Assembly: GCF_007833215.1 (NCBI RefSeq)
Contig: NZ_CP042239.1
Span: forward strand, 372,001-436,000
From: Sphingomonas suaedae
GTDB taxonomy: Bacteria > Pseudomonadota > Alphaproteobacteria > Sphingomonadales > Sphingomonadaceae
Length of the DNA: 64,000 bases
Direction of reading: 5' to 3'
Numbering within the stretch: position 1 is the first letter of the stretch; each line of letters begins with the position of its first letter. Of the stretch, positions 52,571 to 61,714 are shown in pieces. The position numbers and the translations under genes are program-made. The notes under the pieces are model-generated. The model saw nothing but the letters and a program-made list of their open reading frames with translations, did not search any database and was not told the DNA's origin.

Positions 52571-54250
52571 TTGGCCGCCCAATATGCTTTCGTCATGAAG
52601 GACATGACCAAGACCTTCCCCGGCGCGCAGAAGCCGGTGCTGAGCAATATCAACCTGCAATTCTATCAAGGTGCCAAGATCGGCATCGTCGGCCCAAACG
52701 GCGCGGGCAAATCGACCCTGATCAAGATCATGGCCGGGATCGACAAGGATTTCACCGGCGAGGCGTGGCCGGGCGAAAACATTACCGTCGGGTATCTGGA
52801 GCAGGAGCCGCAGCTCGACCCCAGCAAGTCGGTGCTGGAGAATGTCAAGGACGGCGCTCGCGAGACCGCCGACCTGGTCGAGCGGTTCAACGCCATCTCC
52901 GCCGAAATGGGCGATCCTCAGGAGGATACCGATTTCGACGCGCTGATGGAGGAGATGGGGACGCTTCAGGAAAAGATCGACGCGGTCGATGGCTGGACGC
53001 TCGACAATCAACTCGAGGTCGCGATGGAAGCGCTGCGCTGCCCGCCGGGCGACTGGAGCGTCGACAATCTGTCGGGCGGTGAAAAGCGCCGCGTCGCGCT
53101 CACCCGGCTGCTCATCCAGAAGCCGTCGATCCTGCTGCTCGACGAGCCGACCAACCATCTCGATGCGGAAAGCGTCGAATGGCTCGAAAAGCATCTCAAG
53201 GATTATCACGGCGCCGTGCTGATGATCACCCACGATCGCTATTTCCTCGACAATGTCGTGGAGTGGATTCTGGAGCTCGATCGCGGGAAATATTTCCCTT
53301 ATGAAGGCAATTACTCGACCTATCTGGAGAAGAAGGCCAAGCGCCTGGAGCAGGAGGATCGCGAGGCAACCGGTCGCCAGAAGGCGATCAAGGACGAGCT
53401 GGAGTGGATCCGCGCCGGCACCAAGGGCCGCCAGACCAAGTCCAAAGCCCGTATCGCCAAGTTCGACCAGCTCGTTGCGGCGCAGGAGAACCGCACGCCA
53501 GGCAAGGCGCAGATCGTCATCCAGGTGCCTGAGCGGCTGGGCGGCAAAGTGATCGAGGTCAACAATGTCTCCAAGGCCTATGGCGACAAATTGCTGTTCG
53601 AGAATCTGTCCTTCACGCTGCCCGCAGGCGGCATCGTCGGGGTGATCGGCCCGAACGGCGCGGGTAAATCGACGCTGTTCAAGCTGATCACCGGGCAAGA
53701 GACGCCCGACAGCGGCACGATCGAAATGGGCACGACGGTGCGTCTCGGCTATGTCGACCAGAGCCGCGATCACCTCGACCCGACAAAGAATGTCTGGGAG
53801 GAAATCTCCGACGGGCTCGATTACATGAAGGTCAATGGCCACGACCAGTCGACCCGCGCCTATGTCGGCGCGTTCAACTTCAAGGGGCAGGACCAGCAGA
53901 AGAATGTCGGTAAGCTGTCGGGTGGTGAGCGCAACCGCGTCAACATCGCCAAGATGCTGAAAAAGGGCGGCAACGTGCTGCTGCTCGACGAACCGACCAA
54001 CGATCTCGACGTCGAAACGCTGGGCGCGCTCGAAGAGGCGATCGAGAATTTCGCGGGCTGCGCGGTGGTCATCAGCCACGACCGCTTCTTCCTCGACCGT
54101 CTCGCCACCCACATCCTCGCCTTCGAAGGCAACAGCCATGTCGAATGGTTCGAGGGCAATTTCGAGGCCTATGAAGAGGACAAGCGTCGCCGCCTGGGCG
54201 ATGCGGCGGATCGTCCGACGCGGCTGGCCTACAAGAAGCTGACGCGGTAA
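52571..54250 (+). CDS. ettA: energy-dependent translational throttle protein (ABC-F)
   Basis: A 559-residue ABC-F protein with two ATPase domains and no TM segment. Walker A GPNGAGKST occurs twice (about residues 40 and 365), LSGGE signatures twice, and LLLDEPTNHLD / LLLDEPTNDLD. The arm and linker between domains are of EttA type. EttA gates ribosome entry into elongation according to ATP/ADP. The TTG at 52571 with GGAG upstream gives the expected MAAQYAF beginning. Confidence 0.96.
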   Translation: MAAQYAFVMKDMTKTFPGAQKPVLSNINLQFYQGAKIGIVGPNGAGKSTLIKIMAGIDKDFTGEAWPGENITVGYLEQEPQLDPSKSVLENVKDGARETADLVERFNAISAEMGDPQEDTDFDALMEEMGTLQEKIDAVDGWTLDNQLEVAMEALRCPPGDWSVDNLSGGEKRRVALTRLLIQKPSILLLDEPTNHLDAESVEWLEKHLKDYHGAVLMITHDRYFLDNVVEWILELDRGKYFPYEGNYSTYLEKKAKRLEQEDREATGRQKAIKDELEWIRAGTKGRQTKSKARIAKFDQLVAAQENRTPGKAQIVIQVPERLGGKVIEVNNVSKAYGDKLLFENLSFTLPAGGIVGVIGPNGAGKSTLFKLITGQETPDSGTIEMGTTVRLGYVDQSRDHLDPTKNVWEEISDGLDYMKVNGHDQSTRAYVGAFNFKGQDQQKNVGKLSGGERNRVNIAKMLKKGGNVLLLDEPTNDLDVETLGALEEAIENFAGCAVVISHDRFFLDRLATHILAFEGNSHVEWFEGNFEAYEEDKRRRLGDAADRPTRLAYKKLTR

Positions 54251-54296
54251 ATCGCGCCTCTTGACGCGCATCGCCGTCGCCGGGAAGGTGGCGGCG

Positions 54297-55283
54297 ATGC
54301 GGAGCTCCATCGATCTTTGTACACTCCGCGGCTTCGAGACGCTTTGGGCGCAATTGACGTTCCGGGAACCGCGTGCCGTCCCTCGCGACCAGCGTGAGCG
54401 GATGCTGCTCGACGCGCTGGGGCTGGGGATCGAGCAGGCGACCCTATATCTGGGGCGTGAGCGGCCCGATCTGGTAACGTTCGCGGCATGGGTTCTGGCG
54501 ACGGCGGGGCCGCCGGACCCGGTCGCCATCGCCCGCTATCATGCCTGGCTGGACGGCGTGCCGCCGCCGCCCGCGGCGCAGGTGCGGATCGATGCGATCG
54601 CGGCGGCGCCCGATGTGCTCGATGCCGACGATCTGGCACATTGGGACCGTGAAGGATGGGTGATCCTTCGCAACGCAGTCAATCGACAGGAGGCTGCGGC
54701 CGCGGAGGCGCTGTTGTGGCGCATTCTGGATGCCGATCCGGATGACCCGGCGACCTGGTACGGCCATGAACTCAACGGTATCATGGTCCAGCATTTCCAG
54801 GATGCGGCGCTAGACGTCGCCCGCCGCTCGCCGCGCATCCACAAGGCGTTCGCGCAGCTCTGGGGCAGGGCTGATCTATGGAGCGCGGTGGACCGGATGA
54901 GCTTCAACCCGCCGGAAATCGCGGGACGCCCGTTTCAGGGACCACGAATGCACTGGGACGTCAGCCTGTCGCTGCCGATCCCGTTCGCGACGCAGGGCAT
55001 CCTCTATCTGACCGATACGGCAGCGGATCAGGGCGCGTTCGCGCTCCTTCCCGGATTTCACCACCGGCTCGAAGCATGGCTGGAGCAAATCGGCGACGCC
55101 GATCCGCGCCTGATCCATCTCGACCCGCAGGCGATTCCGATCGCGGCGGGGGCGGGGGACCTGGTGATCTGGCGCCAGGACCTGCCGCACGGCGCCAGCC
55201 CCAACCGCTCGACGCGGCCGCGGATGGCGCAATATGTGAACTTCTATTCGCCGGAGCTGAAGGTCCACCGCGACTGGCGGTAA
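54297..55283 (+). CDS. phytanoyl-CoA dioxygenase (PhyH) family protein
   Basis: A 328-residue Fe(II)/2OG oxygenase. The iron ligands are visible as MHWDVSLS (H-x-D, about 219) and LPHGASPN (distal His, about 300). DREGWVILRNAV (about 117) is the usual N-terminal strand. The first 100 residues form a helical region not typical of the core. The ATG at 54297 with AAGGTGG upstream is favoured over a TTG 36 bp earlier. It could act on a lipid, amino acid or secondary metabolite; unknown. Confidence 0.8.
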   Translation: MRSSIDLCTLRGFETLWAQLTFREPRAVPRDQRERMLLDALGLGIEQATLYLGRERPDLVTFAAWVLATAGPPDPVAIARYHAWLDGVPPPPAAQVRIDAIAAAPDVLDADDLAHWDREGWVILRNAVNRQEAAAAEALLWRILDADPDDPATWYGHELNGIMVQHFQDAALDVARRSPRIHKAFAQLWGRADLWSAVDRMSFNPPEIAGRPFQGPRMHWDVSLSLPIPFATQGILYLTDTAADQGAFALLPGFHHRLEAWLEQIGDADPRLIHLDPQAIPIAAGAGDLVIWRQDLPHGASPNRSTRPRMAQYVNFYSPELKVHRDWR

Positions 55284-55289
55284 GCGGAG

Positions 55290-55856
55290 TCAGAGCGTCG
55301 CGGTGGCGACGGTCAGTCCGGCAATCGTTGCTGCGGTGATCGCGTCGCCAAAGGCGATCTCCCGTTGCTCGGCGTAGCTACCGTCGATGGGCGACCACAT
55401 CTGGTGAATCGTGCGATCGTCAACATCGGCGACCCAATATTCCGGGATTTCGTGCCCGGCATAAAGCTCGGCCTTCAAACCCTTGTCCGTCGCGGACGTG
55501 CTGCTCGACACTTCCACCAGCAATCGAACCGAAGCCAGGGGGATCGGCCCATCGCCGCGCGGCTCATCCGTCACGATGATGTCCGGACGCGGCATGTCAT
55601 TGTCGGACAGCGCCACACTGCCTTCATCGCCGGAAAACAACCTGCTGCCTGACAGTTCGAGCGACTTGCGGAGTTGGTAGCCAAGTTCGGACTTCGCGTA
55701 CCAATGCGGTCGGAATTCCGGACTCATCACTATGACATCCCCCGCGATCAGCTCAGTCTGCATTCCTTCGAACGCGCCCGACTTCGCCAAAGCGAGATAG
55801 TCCGCGACACGGAGCCGATATCGATGCGGTGACTGAAGGACATCCTGCGCGGTCAT
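55290..55856 (-). CDS. Uma2-family (DUF820) endonuclease-fold protein
   Basis: A 188-residue protein of the Uma2/DUF820 family, which has a PD-(D/E)XK-like fold. The catalytic-like acidic residues lie in MPRPDIIVTD (about 93) and VRLLVEVSSST (about 110), with a Lys/Glu-containing strand following (KGLKAELYA). These genes are abundant in cyanobacteria and scattered in other bacteria, and no activity has been settled. It stands alone between PhyH and nadA. Confidence 0.85.
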   Translation of the reverse strand: MTAQDVLQSPHRYRLRVADYLALAKSGAFEGMQTELIAGDVIVMSPEFRPHWYAKSELGYQLRKSLELSGSRLFSGDEGSVALSDNDMPRPDIIVTDEPRGDGPIPLASVRLLVEVSSSTSATDKGLKAELYAGHEIPEYWVADVDDRTIHQMWSPIDGSYAEQREIAFGDAITAATIAGLTVATATL

Positions 55857-55887
55857 GGGTGCTATCCTACCACAGCCGTGCTGGCCC

Positions 55888-56889
55888 TCAATCCCCCGTC
55901 ACGCGCAGCGGCCCCAAGTCGCCGAGACCGACCGTGCCGCTCGCCATCGCCAGCATCCGGTCGAGGCTCTTCTTGGCCTTGAGGCGGATATCCTCGGCGA
56001 TCTCGATCCGCGGCTCCAGGTCGCGGAGCGCGATGTAGAGCTTCTCCAGCGTGTTGAGCGCCATGTACGGGCAGATATTGCAGTTGCAGTTGCCGTCCGC
56101 TCCAGGGGCGCCGATGAATGTCTTTTCCGGAACCGCCTTTTCCATCTGGTGAATGATATGCGGTTCGGTCGCGACGATCATCGTGTCGCCGTCGAAATCC
56201 TTGGCATAGGCGAGGATGCCGCTGGTCGACCCGACATAATCGGCATGGTCGAGCACATGCGGCGGGCATTCGGGATGCGCGGCGACGGGGGCGTCGGGAT
56301 ATTGCGCCTTGAGCTTGAGCAACTCGGTTTCGCTGAACGCTTCGTGCACGATGCACACGCCCGGCCAGAGCAGCATGTCGCGCCCCATCTTGCGGTTGAT
56401 ATAGCCGCCGAGATGCTTGTCGGGGCCGAAGATGATCTTCTGGCTTTGCGGGATCTGGCTGAGGATCTTCTCGGCCGACGAACTGGTGACGATGATATCG
56501 CTGAGCGCCTTAACCTCTACCGAGCAGTTGATATAGGTCAGCGCGATATGATCGGGATGCTGCGCGCGGAACGCGGCGAACTGGTCGGGCGGGCAGCTGT
56601 CTTCCAGGCTGCATCCGGCGTTCATGTCGGGCAGCACGACGACCTTGTCGGGGGAGAGGATCTTGGCGGTTTCGGCCATGAAGCGGACGCCGCAGAACGC
56701 GATCACATCGGCATCAGTCTCCGCCGCCTTGCGCGATAGTTCGAGGCTGTCGCCCACGAAATCGGCCAGGTCCTGGATTTCCGGCTTCTGGTAGTAATGC
56801 GCCAGGATCACCGCGTTGCGCTCCTTGCGCAAACGGTCGATCTCGGCGCGGACGTCGATGCCGGAGAGGCTTGTGGGTGCGTTCATCAT
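55888..56889 (-). CDS. nadA: quinolinate synthase
   Basis: A 333-residue 4Fe-4S enzyme that condenses iminoaspartate and dihydroxyacetone phosphate to quinolinate in NAD synthesis. AHYYQKPEIQDLADFVGDS (about 30) begins the substrate region; cluster ligands lie in NAGCSLEDSC (about 89), HPECPP (about 200) and CNCNICPYMALN (about 268). Full length. nadB and nadC are not adjacent in this window. Confidence 0.96.
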   Translation of the reverse strand: MMNAPTSLSGIDVRAEIDRLRKERNAVILAHYYQKPEIQDLADFVGDSLELSRKAAETDADVIAFCGVRFMAETAKILSPDKVVVLPDMNAGCSLEDSCPPDQFAAFRAQHPDHIALTYINCSVEVKALSDIIVTSSSAEKILSQIPQSQKIIFGPDKHLGGYINRKMGRDMLLWPGVCIVHEAFSETELLKLKAQYPDAPVAAHPECPPHVLDHADYVGSTSGILAYAKDFDGDTMIVATEPHIIHQMEKAVPEKTFIGAPGADGNCNCNICPYMALNTLEKLYIALRDLEPRIEIAEDIRLKAKKSLDRMLAMASGTVGLGDLGPLRVTGD

Positions 56890-56936
56890 GAGGCCCTCTG
56901 ATTCGAGCGCTCACATGGCCTTGTGAAGGCGCGGGT

Positions 56937-57713
56937 TCAACCCATTGGCGGCATCGGACCAAACTCCAGCGGCGCGACATTGGCGCCCGGCGTGCCGGCG
57001 GTGACCCAGGCGAAGATCGCATCGCCCAGCGGGGAGTAGACGAGCAGTTCCGTGGCGATCATGACTCCGACGATCGCACCCGTTCCCCAAAGCCATGCCG
57101 GATGCACGCGCCCGGTACGCCGCCAGTCGACCATCATTCCGACCAGCGGGAAGATCAGGCCGAGCGCGGAGGCGATCTGGAACGCCCAGGGGATCAGCAG
57201 CGGCATGGGGATCAGGCGCCCGAATCCCGGGCCAAGGATCGCTGCCATCGCGCACAGGTGCAGACGGCGGTGCCAGTCGGTCCTGCGGCGGCGCGCCACC
57301 GCGGCCGTGGTGAGCGCGGCGAACAGCGCCAGGGCGAGCGGATTGGCGATCAGGAAATGCTGTGGCTGAAAGAAAAAAGGCGTCAGCCCGGACTGGGTGC
57401 GCGCGACGATGACCCACAGGCCAGCGGCGATCATCGCGACAACCCATCCCACGGCAATCCAGCCCAGACGGCGGTGAAGCGCCAGCGGCCCGCGCGTTGC
57501 GAGAAAGGTCTGGAGGACGTAGATCACGACCCAGCCGAAGAAAATCACGCCATGGGCATGGACGTAGACCGGTGACGCGAAGGTCGATCGGCCCATCGCC
57601 AGATTGAGACTGAACCCTGCGACGAGAACCAGTCCCATCAGCAGGGCGCTGATTTCGAAGAAGCGCGAATCCCCCGCGTGCCCTACCGTTTCCGTACCTG
57701 CGACCGTTGCCAT
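56937..57713 (-). CDS. hypothetical membrane protein (seven TM segments)
   Basis: A 258-residue integral membrane protein with about seven hydrophobic segments. Conserved-looking His residues sit in YVHAHGVIFFGW (about 51-62), LHRRLGW and HFLIANPL, an arrangement seen in small heme- or quinone-associated membrane proteins such as CtaG- or DUF2306-like proteins. I cannot assign a family firmly. The ATG at 57713 has GGGGG upstream. Its end lies 47 bp before the start of nadA on the same strand. Confidence 0.68.
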   Translation of the reverse strand: MATVAGTETVGHAGDSRFFEISALLMGLVLVAGFSLNLAMGRSTFASPVYVHAHGVIFFGWVVIYVLQTFLATRGPLALHRRLGWIAVGWVVAMIAAGLWVIVARTQSGLTPFFFQPQHFLIANPLALALFAALTTAAVARRRRTDWHRRLHLCAMAAILGPGFGRLIPMPLLIPWAFQIASALGLIFPLVGMMVDWRRTGRVHPAWLWGTGAIVGVMIATELLVYSPLGDAIFAWVTAGTPGANVAPLEFGPMPPMG

Positions 57714-57775
57714 GGATGCCCCCGCATATCTGTTGCGGATGCGCCTCATATCACATCACGTTATCGAAACGAATG

Positions 57776-58522
57776 TTAGTTTTCGCTGGCTTCGCGCGCC
57801 GCGCGGTCCTTCATCACCTGTTCGATCGACCTCGACACGTCCCAGCGTTCATTGTCCTGCGGCGTGCGTTCATCGGGGAACAGCGCCTCCACCGTTACGT
57901 CCATGCCGGTGGCGCGGAGTGGCATCGAAAAGCTGCGCTCGACCGCGCGGCGGGTCGCGTCGCGGGCGAGACGCATCGGGGTCGCCTCGCGCGCCTGCCG
58001 GATCAGTTCCTTTTGACCTGCGGCGCGGTTTGCGGCGTCCAGTCGATCCTCGCTGTCGGTCAGCGCCATCAGCATACCGCCCTCGCCATATTCGCGGATA
58101 GCGTTGAGATCGACTTCGGGACCGACCACCTCCAGCGGGGGGAGGGCAATGCTGAGCTTTCGGGTTGCCGGGTCCCAGATCACGTCGCGCTGGCTGAGCT
58201 TGCCCAGATCGACTTCGTAGCGGACCGATCCGGGCATGATGAGCGTCTTCTGCGCGGTGAGACCGAGCCGGGTCTGCGTCGTGGTCACCACCGCGACATA
58301 GCGGGCGGCGAAGGCGGAGAGCCGGTTCTGTTCGCGCAACCCCTGCAGGCTGGCGCTTGCCACGGTGACGGGATCGGGGCCGCCGGTCAGCCGGTCGAAT
58401 GCGCTGCGTCCGACGAAATAGGCCGTTGCCCCGGCGGCGAGCGCCATGGCGAGGATCACACCCAACGCGATCACGCACCCCTGCGCGATGCCACCGCGCT
58501 GTCTTATGCCGCCCTGGTCCAT
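57776..58522 (-). CDS. DUF4230 membrane-anchored protein
   Basis: A 248-residue protein with one N-terminal TM helix (about 16-38) and a periplasmic DUF4230-like domain: LSAFAARYVAVVTTTQTR (about 70), PGSVRYEVDLGKL (about 98), then a helical Arg/Ala-rich C-terminal region. Function is unknown. It overlaps the MBL-hydrolase gene by 19 bp (58504-58522) and probably shares its transcript. Confidence 0.8.
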   Translation of the reverse strand: MDQGGIRQRGGIAQGCVIALGVILAMALAAGATAYFVGRSAFDRLTGGPDPVTVASASLQGLREQNRLSAFAARYVAVVTTTQTRLGLTAQKTLIMPGSVRYEVDLGKLSQRDVIWDPATRKLSIALPPLEVVGPEVDLNAIREYGEGGMLMALTDSEDRLDAANRAAGQKELIRQAREATPMRLARDATRRAVERSFSMPLRATGMDVTVEALFPDERTPQDNERWDVSRSIEQVMKDRAAREASEN

Positions 58523-59361
58523 ATCTCTCCTTCCGCGCGGACCAGGCCGCGATTGCCGAGGTCGATCAGATGCGCCAGCACCGAGCGGCCCGCCGCCCCG
58601 GTCAGGCGTGGGTCGAGCCCCACATACATGCGCGCCACCATATCCGGGATCGCGCCGACCCGTTGATCGAGCAGCCGCAATATCTGTCCCTCGCGCTGCC
58701 GGCGATGCCCCATCATCCCGCGGACCAGGCGACGCGGGGTCGTTACTTCGGGACCGTGCGCCGGATAGAAGACGCGGTCTTCGCGACCCAGCAGCTTGTC
58801 AAGGCTCGCCATATAGGCACCCATATCGCCATCGGGCGGCGCGACGACGCTGGTGGACCAGCCCATGATATGGTCGCCCGTGAACAGCGCGCCGCTCTCC
58901 TGCAACGCGAAGCAGAGATGGTTGGACGTGTGGCCTGGCGTCGCGATGGCCTCCAGCGTCCAGCCCTCGCCCGCAACCGTATCGCCATCGGCGAGAACGC
59001 GGTCGGGGGCGTAGTCGCGGTCGAAGGCGGCGTCGGCGCGCGGGCCGTCATCGTCGATCGTCAGCGGCGCGCAGCCGATGATCGGCGCACCGGTCACGGC
59101 CTGAAGCGGGCGGCTCGCCGGGCTGTGGTCGCGATGGGTGTGAGTGCAGAGGATCGCGCGCACCGGTCTCCCGGCGATGGCGGTGCGCAGTGCGTCGAGA
59201 TGATCGGGCAAATCGGGGCCGGGATCGATTACCGCGAGATCGGTGGAGCCGACCAGATAGGTCTGGGTGCCGGTATAGGTGAAGGGCGAGGGATTCGCGG
59301 CCAGCACCCGCGCGACCAGCGGTTCGAGCCGGATCGCTTCGCCGGTTGGAGCTTCGCTCAT
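58504..59361 (-). CDS. metallo-beta-lactamase-fold hydrolase
   Basis: A 285-residue MBL-fold hydrolase with zinc motif THTHRDHS (about 93), a GHTSNHLCF His (about 162), GDHIMGW Asp (about 182) and an AHGPEV His (about 227). The C-terminal winged-helix region (GMMGHRRQREGQILRLL) matches the LACTB2/RNase-like or glyoxalase-II-like branch. Cytoplasmic. The ATG at 59361 lies just behind a GGAGG; an in-frame GTG 33 bp upstream is possible. Confidence 0.87.
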   Translation of the reverse strand: MSEAPTGEAIRLEPLVARVLAANPSPFTYTGTQTYLVGSTDLAVIDPGPDLPDHLDALRTAIAGRPVRAILCTHTHRDHSPASRPLQAVTGAPIIGCAPLTIDDDGPRADAAFDRDYAPDRVLADGDTVAGEGWTLEAIATPGHTSNHLCFALQESGALFTGDHIMGWSTSVVAPPDGDMGAYMASLDKLLGREDRVFYPAHGPEVTTPRRLVRGMMGHRRQREGQILRLLDQRVGAIPDMVARMYVGLDPRLTGAAGRSVLAHLIDLGNRGLVRAEGEIWTRAA

Positions 59362-59423
59362 TGCCTCCAGATGGCGGTTCGCGACGCTCGACACAAGCCC
59401 GCACCCGCCGGACGGGGAAGAAA

Positions 59424-59456
59424 CGGCCGACCGCGTTGAAGGGACGCGGTCGGCCG
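59424..59456 (-). terminator. terminator downstream of the BlaR1-like gene
   Basis: A perfect 13-bp stem (CGGCCGACCGCGT and its complement) with a 7-nt loop, 53 bp past the stop at 59510 in the minus direction, followed by TTTCTTCC. Confidence 0.88.
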
Positions 59457-59509
59457 GGCCGGAACCTCCGCGCGGCGATGGGCGTGTCGCGCGAAGGTCC
59501 AGTTCGGGT

Positions 59510-61141
59510 TCAGTCGATATCGGCAGTTTCGATTTCGCGGATCGCGTCGTCGATGCCCTTGAGCGCGGCGGACTTCTGCTCCGCGCTCAACTCGTCCTGC
59601 ATCTCGACCGATTTGCGGGCCATTTTCAGGCCCATCAGCGCGTGGCGGGTCCCCATGCGGGCGCTGGCGATCGCGACGGTTTCGGCGCGGCGGGCAATGG
59701 CTTCGACGTCCTTCGCCTTGTCGGCAGCGGCGGCGGCGCGCATTTCGATCCGGTCGGTGCAGATCACGATCTTGCGCTTGTCGCCATCGCGGGTCTCGAC
59801 CTTGACCTCATCGTCCTTCGATCCGCCGCACTTGATCGCCTTCACGTCGATCTTCGTGTCGCCCGACCAGGTGAAGTTGCTGCCGTCGCCCTTGATGACG
59901 ACTTTGGTTTCGGTCCGCGCCCTTTTGTCGCCCTTCTTGCCATCATCGACGAAGACGTAGCGATATTCGCGCTTCGCTTTTGGAACTTCGGGTGCCTCTG
60001 GCGCACCGGGAGCTTCCGGAGCCTCTGCGGCGAGAGGGGGTTCCGGCGCATCCGGAGCAATCGTGGCATCCGCCTGCGGCGGGAGTGGGGGGCGGGGCGC
60101 GGTTGGCGCGACCGGCGCTTCGGGCAGGCTGGCGGCGGCGCCGGTTCCGGACGCGGTGAGCGCCAGTGCGCCGAGCGAGAGCGCGAGCGCGCCGGTGACG
60201 CCCGCAGTAATCCGGGTGCGCGATTTGGGATTGTGTTTCGAGAGCATCTTCAGCCTCCCCTTCAATTCGTTGACGGTGTGTAGGTGACATGCCGCCGAGA
60301 CCGCACCCCCATGCGCGGACTTGACGATGGCGCGGCCATAGGCATGGCGCAGCGCCGGTGCGCGGCCCGAGAGCACAAGGGCGTCACAGGCCATTTCCTG
60401 GTCGGCGCGGAAGGCGCGGAACGCCCGCCATGCGACCGGGTTGAACCAATGGAGCGCGAGCACCACCAGCGCGATCCAGTTGGCGATCAGGTCACCACGC
60501 ACATGGTGCCCGAGTTCGTGGGCGAGCGCGAGATTGCGCTCGAGCGGGTCATAGCGTTCCGCAAAATCGCGCGGAAAGGCGACATATTTGCGCCAGATGC
60601 CAAAGGCGAGCGGTCCGGTCGCGGCATCGGTCTCGATGACATGGACGCGTCCTTCCGCGACGGTGCGACGCGCTTCGGCCTTGCGCAGCAGGCTGGCGCA
60701 GAACCGTCGATGGGCGATCAGATGATAGCCGAGAAAGACAAGCGCGCCGATCACCCAGATGCCGATCAGCAAAGTCGCGATATTCGGTCCGCCCTCCACC
60801 ACCGTCGGCGGCACGATCGCGATATCGGCCTGTCGCCCGGCAAGCTCGACCTGCGCCTGGATCAGCGCATTGTCGATGATCGCCTGTGGCGCCCGGTCGG
60901 CATTCAGCACGCCGAAGGTGACGCCGGGGCCGGTTTCGGCGCTTTGCGTCAACGCCGCGAGCCAGTCGGTGAAGGACCATGTTCCGGGCATTGGCGGCAT
61001 CACCATGCGGAGCACCGGCAGCACCCACAGCGCATAGGCGATATTGGGTCCGAAAGTCCGGCCGACCTGCTTGCGGAGTGCGAGTACCAGCAGCATCAGC
61101 AGCGTGGTGGCGATGACGGTTTCGATGATCCAGGCGATCAT
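59510..61141 (-). CDS. BlaR1/M56-family membrane metallopeptidase
   Basis: A 543-residue protein coupled to a BlaI-type repressor. Four TM segments (about 4-22, 35-50, 105-130 and 225-245) surround a cytosolic zinc protease with HELGH at 208-212 and a downstream acidic ligand near DQEMACD (about 257). BlaR1 proteases cleave BlaI after sensing a signal. Here the C-terminus is not a penicillin-binding domain: it has a Pro/Ala/Glu linker (about 345-400) and a beta-rich then helical periplasmic domain. The signal is therefore probably not a beta-lactam. The start overlaps the BlaI stop (ATGA). Confidence 0.85.
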   Translation of the reverse strand: MIAWIIETVIATTLLMLLVLALRKQVGRTFGPNIAYALWVLPVLRMVMPPMPGTWSFTDWLAALTQSAETGPGVTFGVLNADRAPQAIIDNALIQAQVELAGRQADIAIVPPTVVEGGPNIATLLIGIWVIGALVFLGYHLIAHRRFCASLLRKAEARRTVAEGRVHVIETDAATGPLAFGIWRKYVAFPRDFAERYDPLERNLALAHELGHHVRGDLIANWIALVVLALHWFNPVAWRAFRAFRADQEMACDALVLSGRAPALRHAYGRAIVKSAHGGAVSAACHLHTVNELKGRLKMLSKHNPKSRTRITAGVTGALALSLGALALTASGTGAAASLPEAPVAPTAPRPPLPPQADATIAPDAPEPPLAAEAPEAPGAPEAPEVPKAKREYRYVFVDDGKKGDKRARTETKVVIKGDGSNFTWSGDTKIDVKAIKCGGSKDDEVKVETRDGDKRKIVICTDRIEMRAAAAADKAKDVEAIARRAETVAIASARMGTRHALMGLKMARKSVEMQDELSAEQKSAALKGIDDAIREIETADID

Positions 61142-61506
61142 TGCTTGATCTCCTTCAGCAGCGCTTCGATCTCGGCAATGTCCTGATCGGTCAGTGCGTC
61201 GCGTTCGGCGAGGTGGGCGACCAGCGGAGTGAGCTTGCCGCCGAACAGCCGGTCGATCAGTCGCCGCGACTCGCCTTCGACATAATCGCCGCGCGCGACC
61301 AGCGGGCGATATTGGTAGCGGCGGCCATCCTCGTCCGCTGCGATCACATTTTTGGCGAGTAAGCGGCCGAGCAGCGTCTTGACCGTGTTCGCGCTCCATC
61401 CCCGCGCAGGGGCGACGCGCTCGGCAACATCCTGAGCCGTGAGCGGGGCTTCATCCCACAGCACTTCCATCACCGCATGTTCGGCATCGCTGATTCGTTC
61501 GGTCAT
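61138..61506 (-). CDS. BlaI/MecI/CopY-family repressor
   Basis: A 122-residue winged-helix repressor with HAVMEVLWDEAPLTAQDVAERV (about 9-30) and GWSANTVKTLLGRLLAKNV (about 36-54), followed by the dimerisation region ending in EIEALLKEIKQ. It likely autorepresses through two dyads at 61520-61556, 14 bp upstream of its start, and is inactivated by the coupled M56 protease. Confidence 0.93.
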   Translation of the reverse strand: MTERISDAEHAVMEVLWDEAPLTAQDVAERVAPARGWSANTVKTLLGRLLAKNVIAADEDGRRYQYRPLVARGDYVEGESRRLIDRLFGGKLTPLVAHLAERDALTDQDIAEIEALLKEIKQ

Positions 61507-61519
61507 CGAATTCCCTCTC

Positions 61520-61556
61520 GACTACGGGTGTAATCGTCGCGATCACATCTGTAGTC
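61520..61556 (-). promoter_or_regulatory. paired BlaI-type operators
   Basis: Two facing dyads, GACTACGGGTGTAATC (61520-61535) and GATCACATCTGTAGTC (61541-61556). Each has the TAC/GTA-type arms of BlaI/MecI operators, and their centres are 21 bp apart, two helical turns. They are near mirror images of each other (10 of 12 outer positions). Confidence 0.75.
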
Positions 61557-61714
61557 AAGGGGCTGAACGGTCGATGAACGTTTCGGGTGCATCGTGGAGG
61601 TGTCGGCCAATTTGACACCCGGGCGAGAGGTTAACCCACGCTAACCATGAAAATGGCGGAAAACCGCAATTCGGGCGAATTGGCACGCACGATGCACCCT
61701 AAGGGGCAATGCGT

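Noticed and set aside
61681..61696. Sigma-54-like sequence TGGCACGCACGATGCA
   Set aside because: It matches the -24/-12 pattern loosely but points toward the 3' end of a minus-strand gene, with no gene downstream on its own strand. Probably chance.
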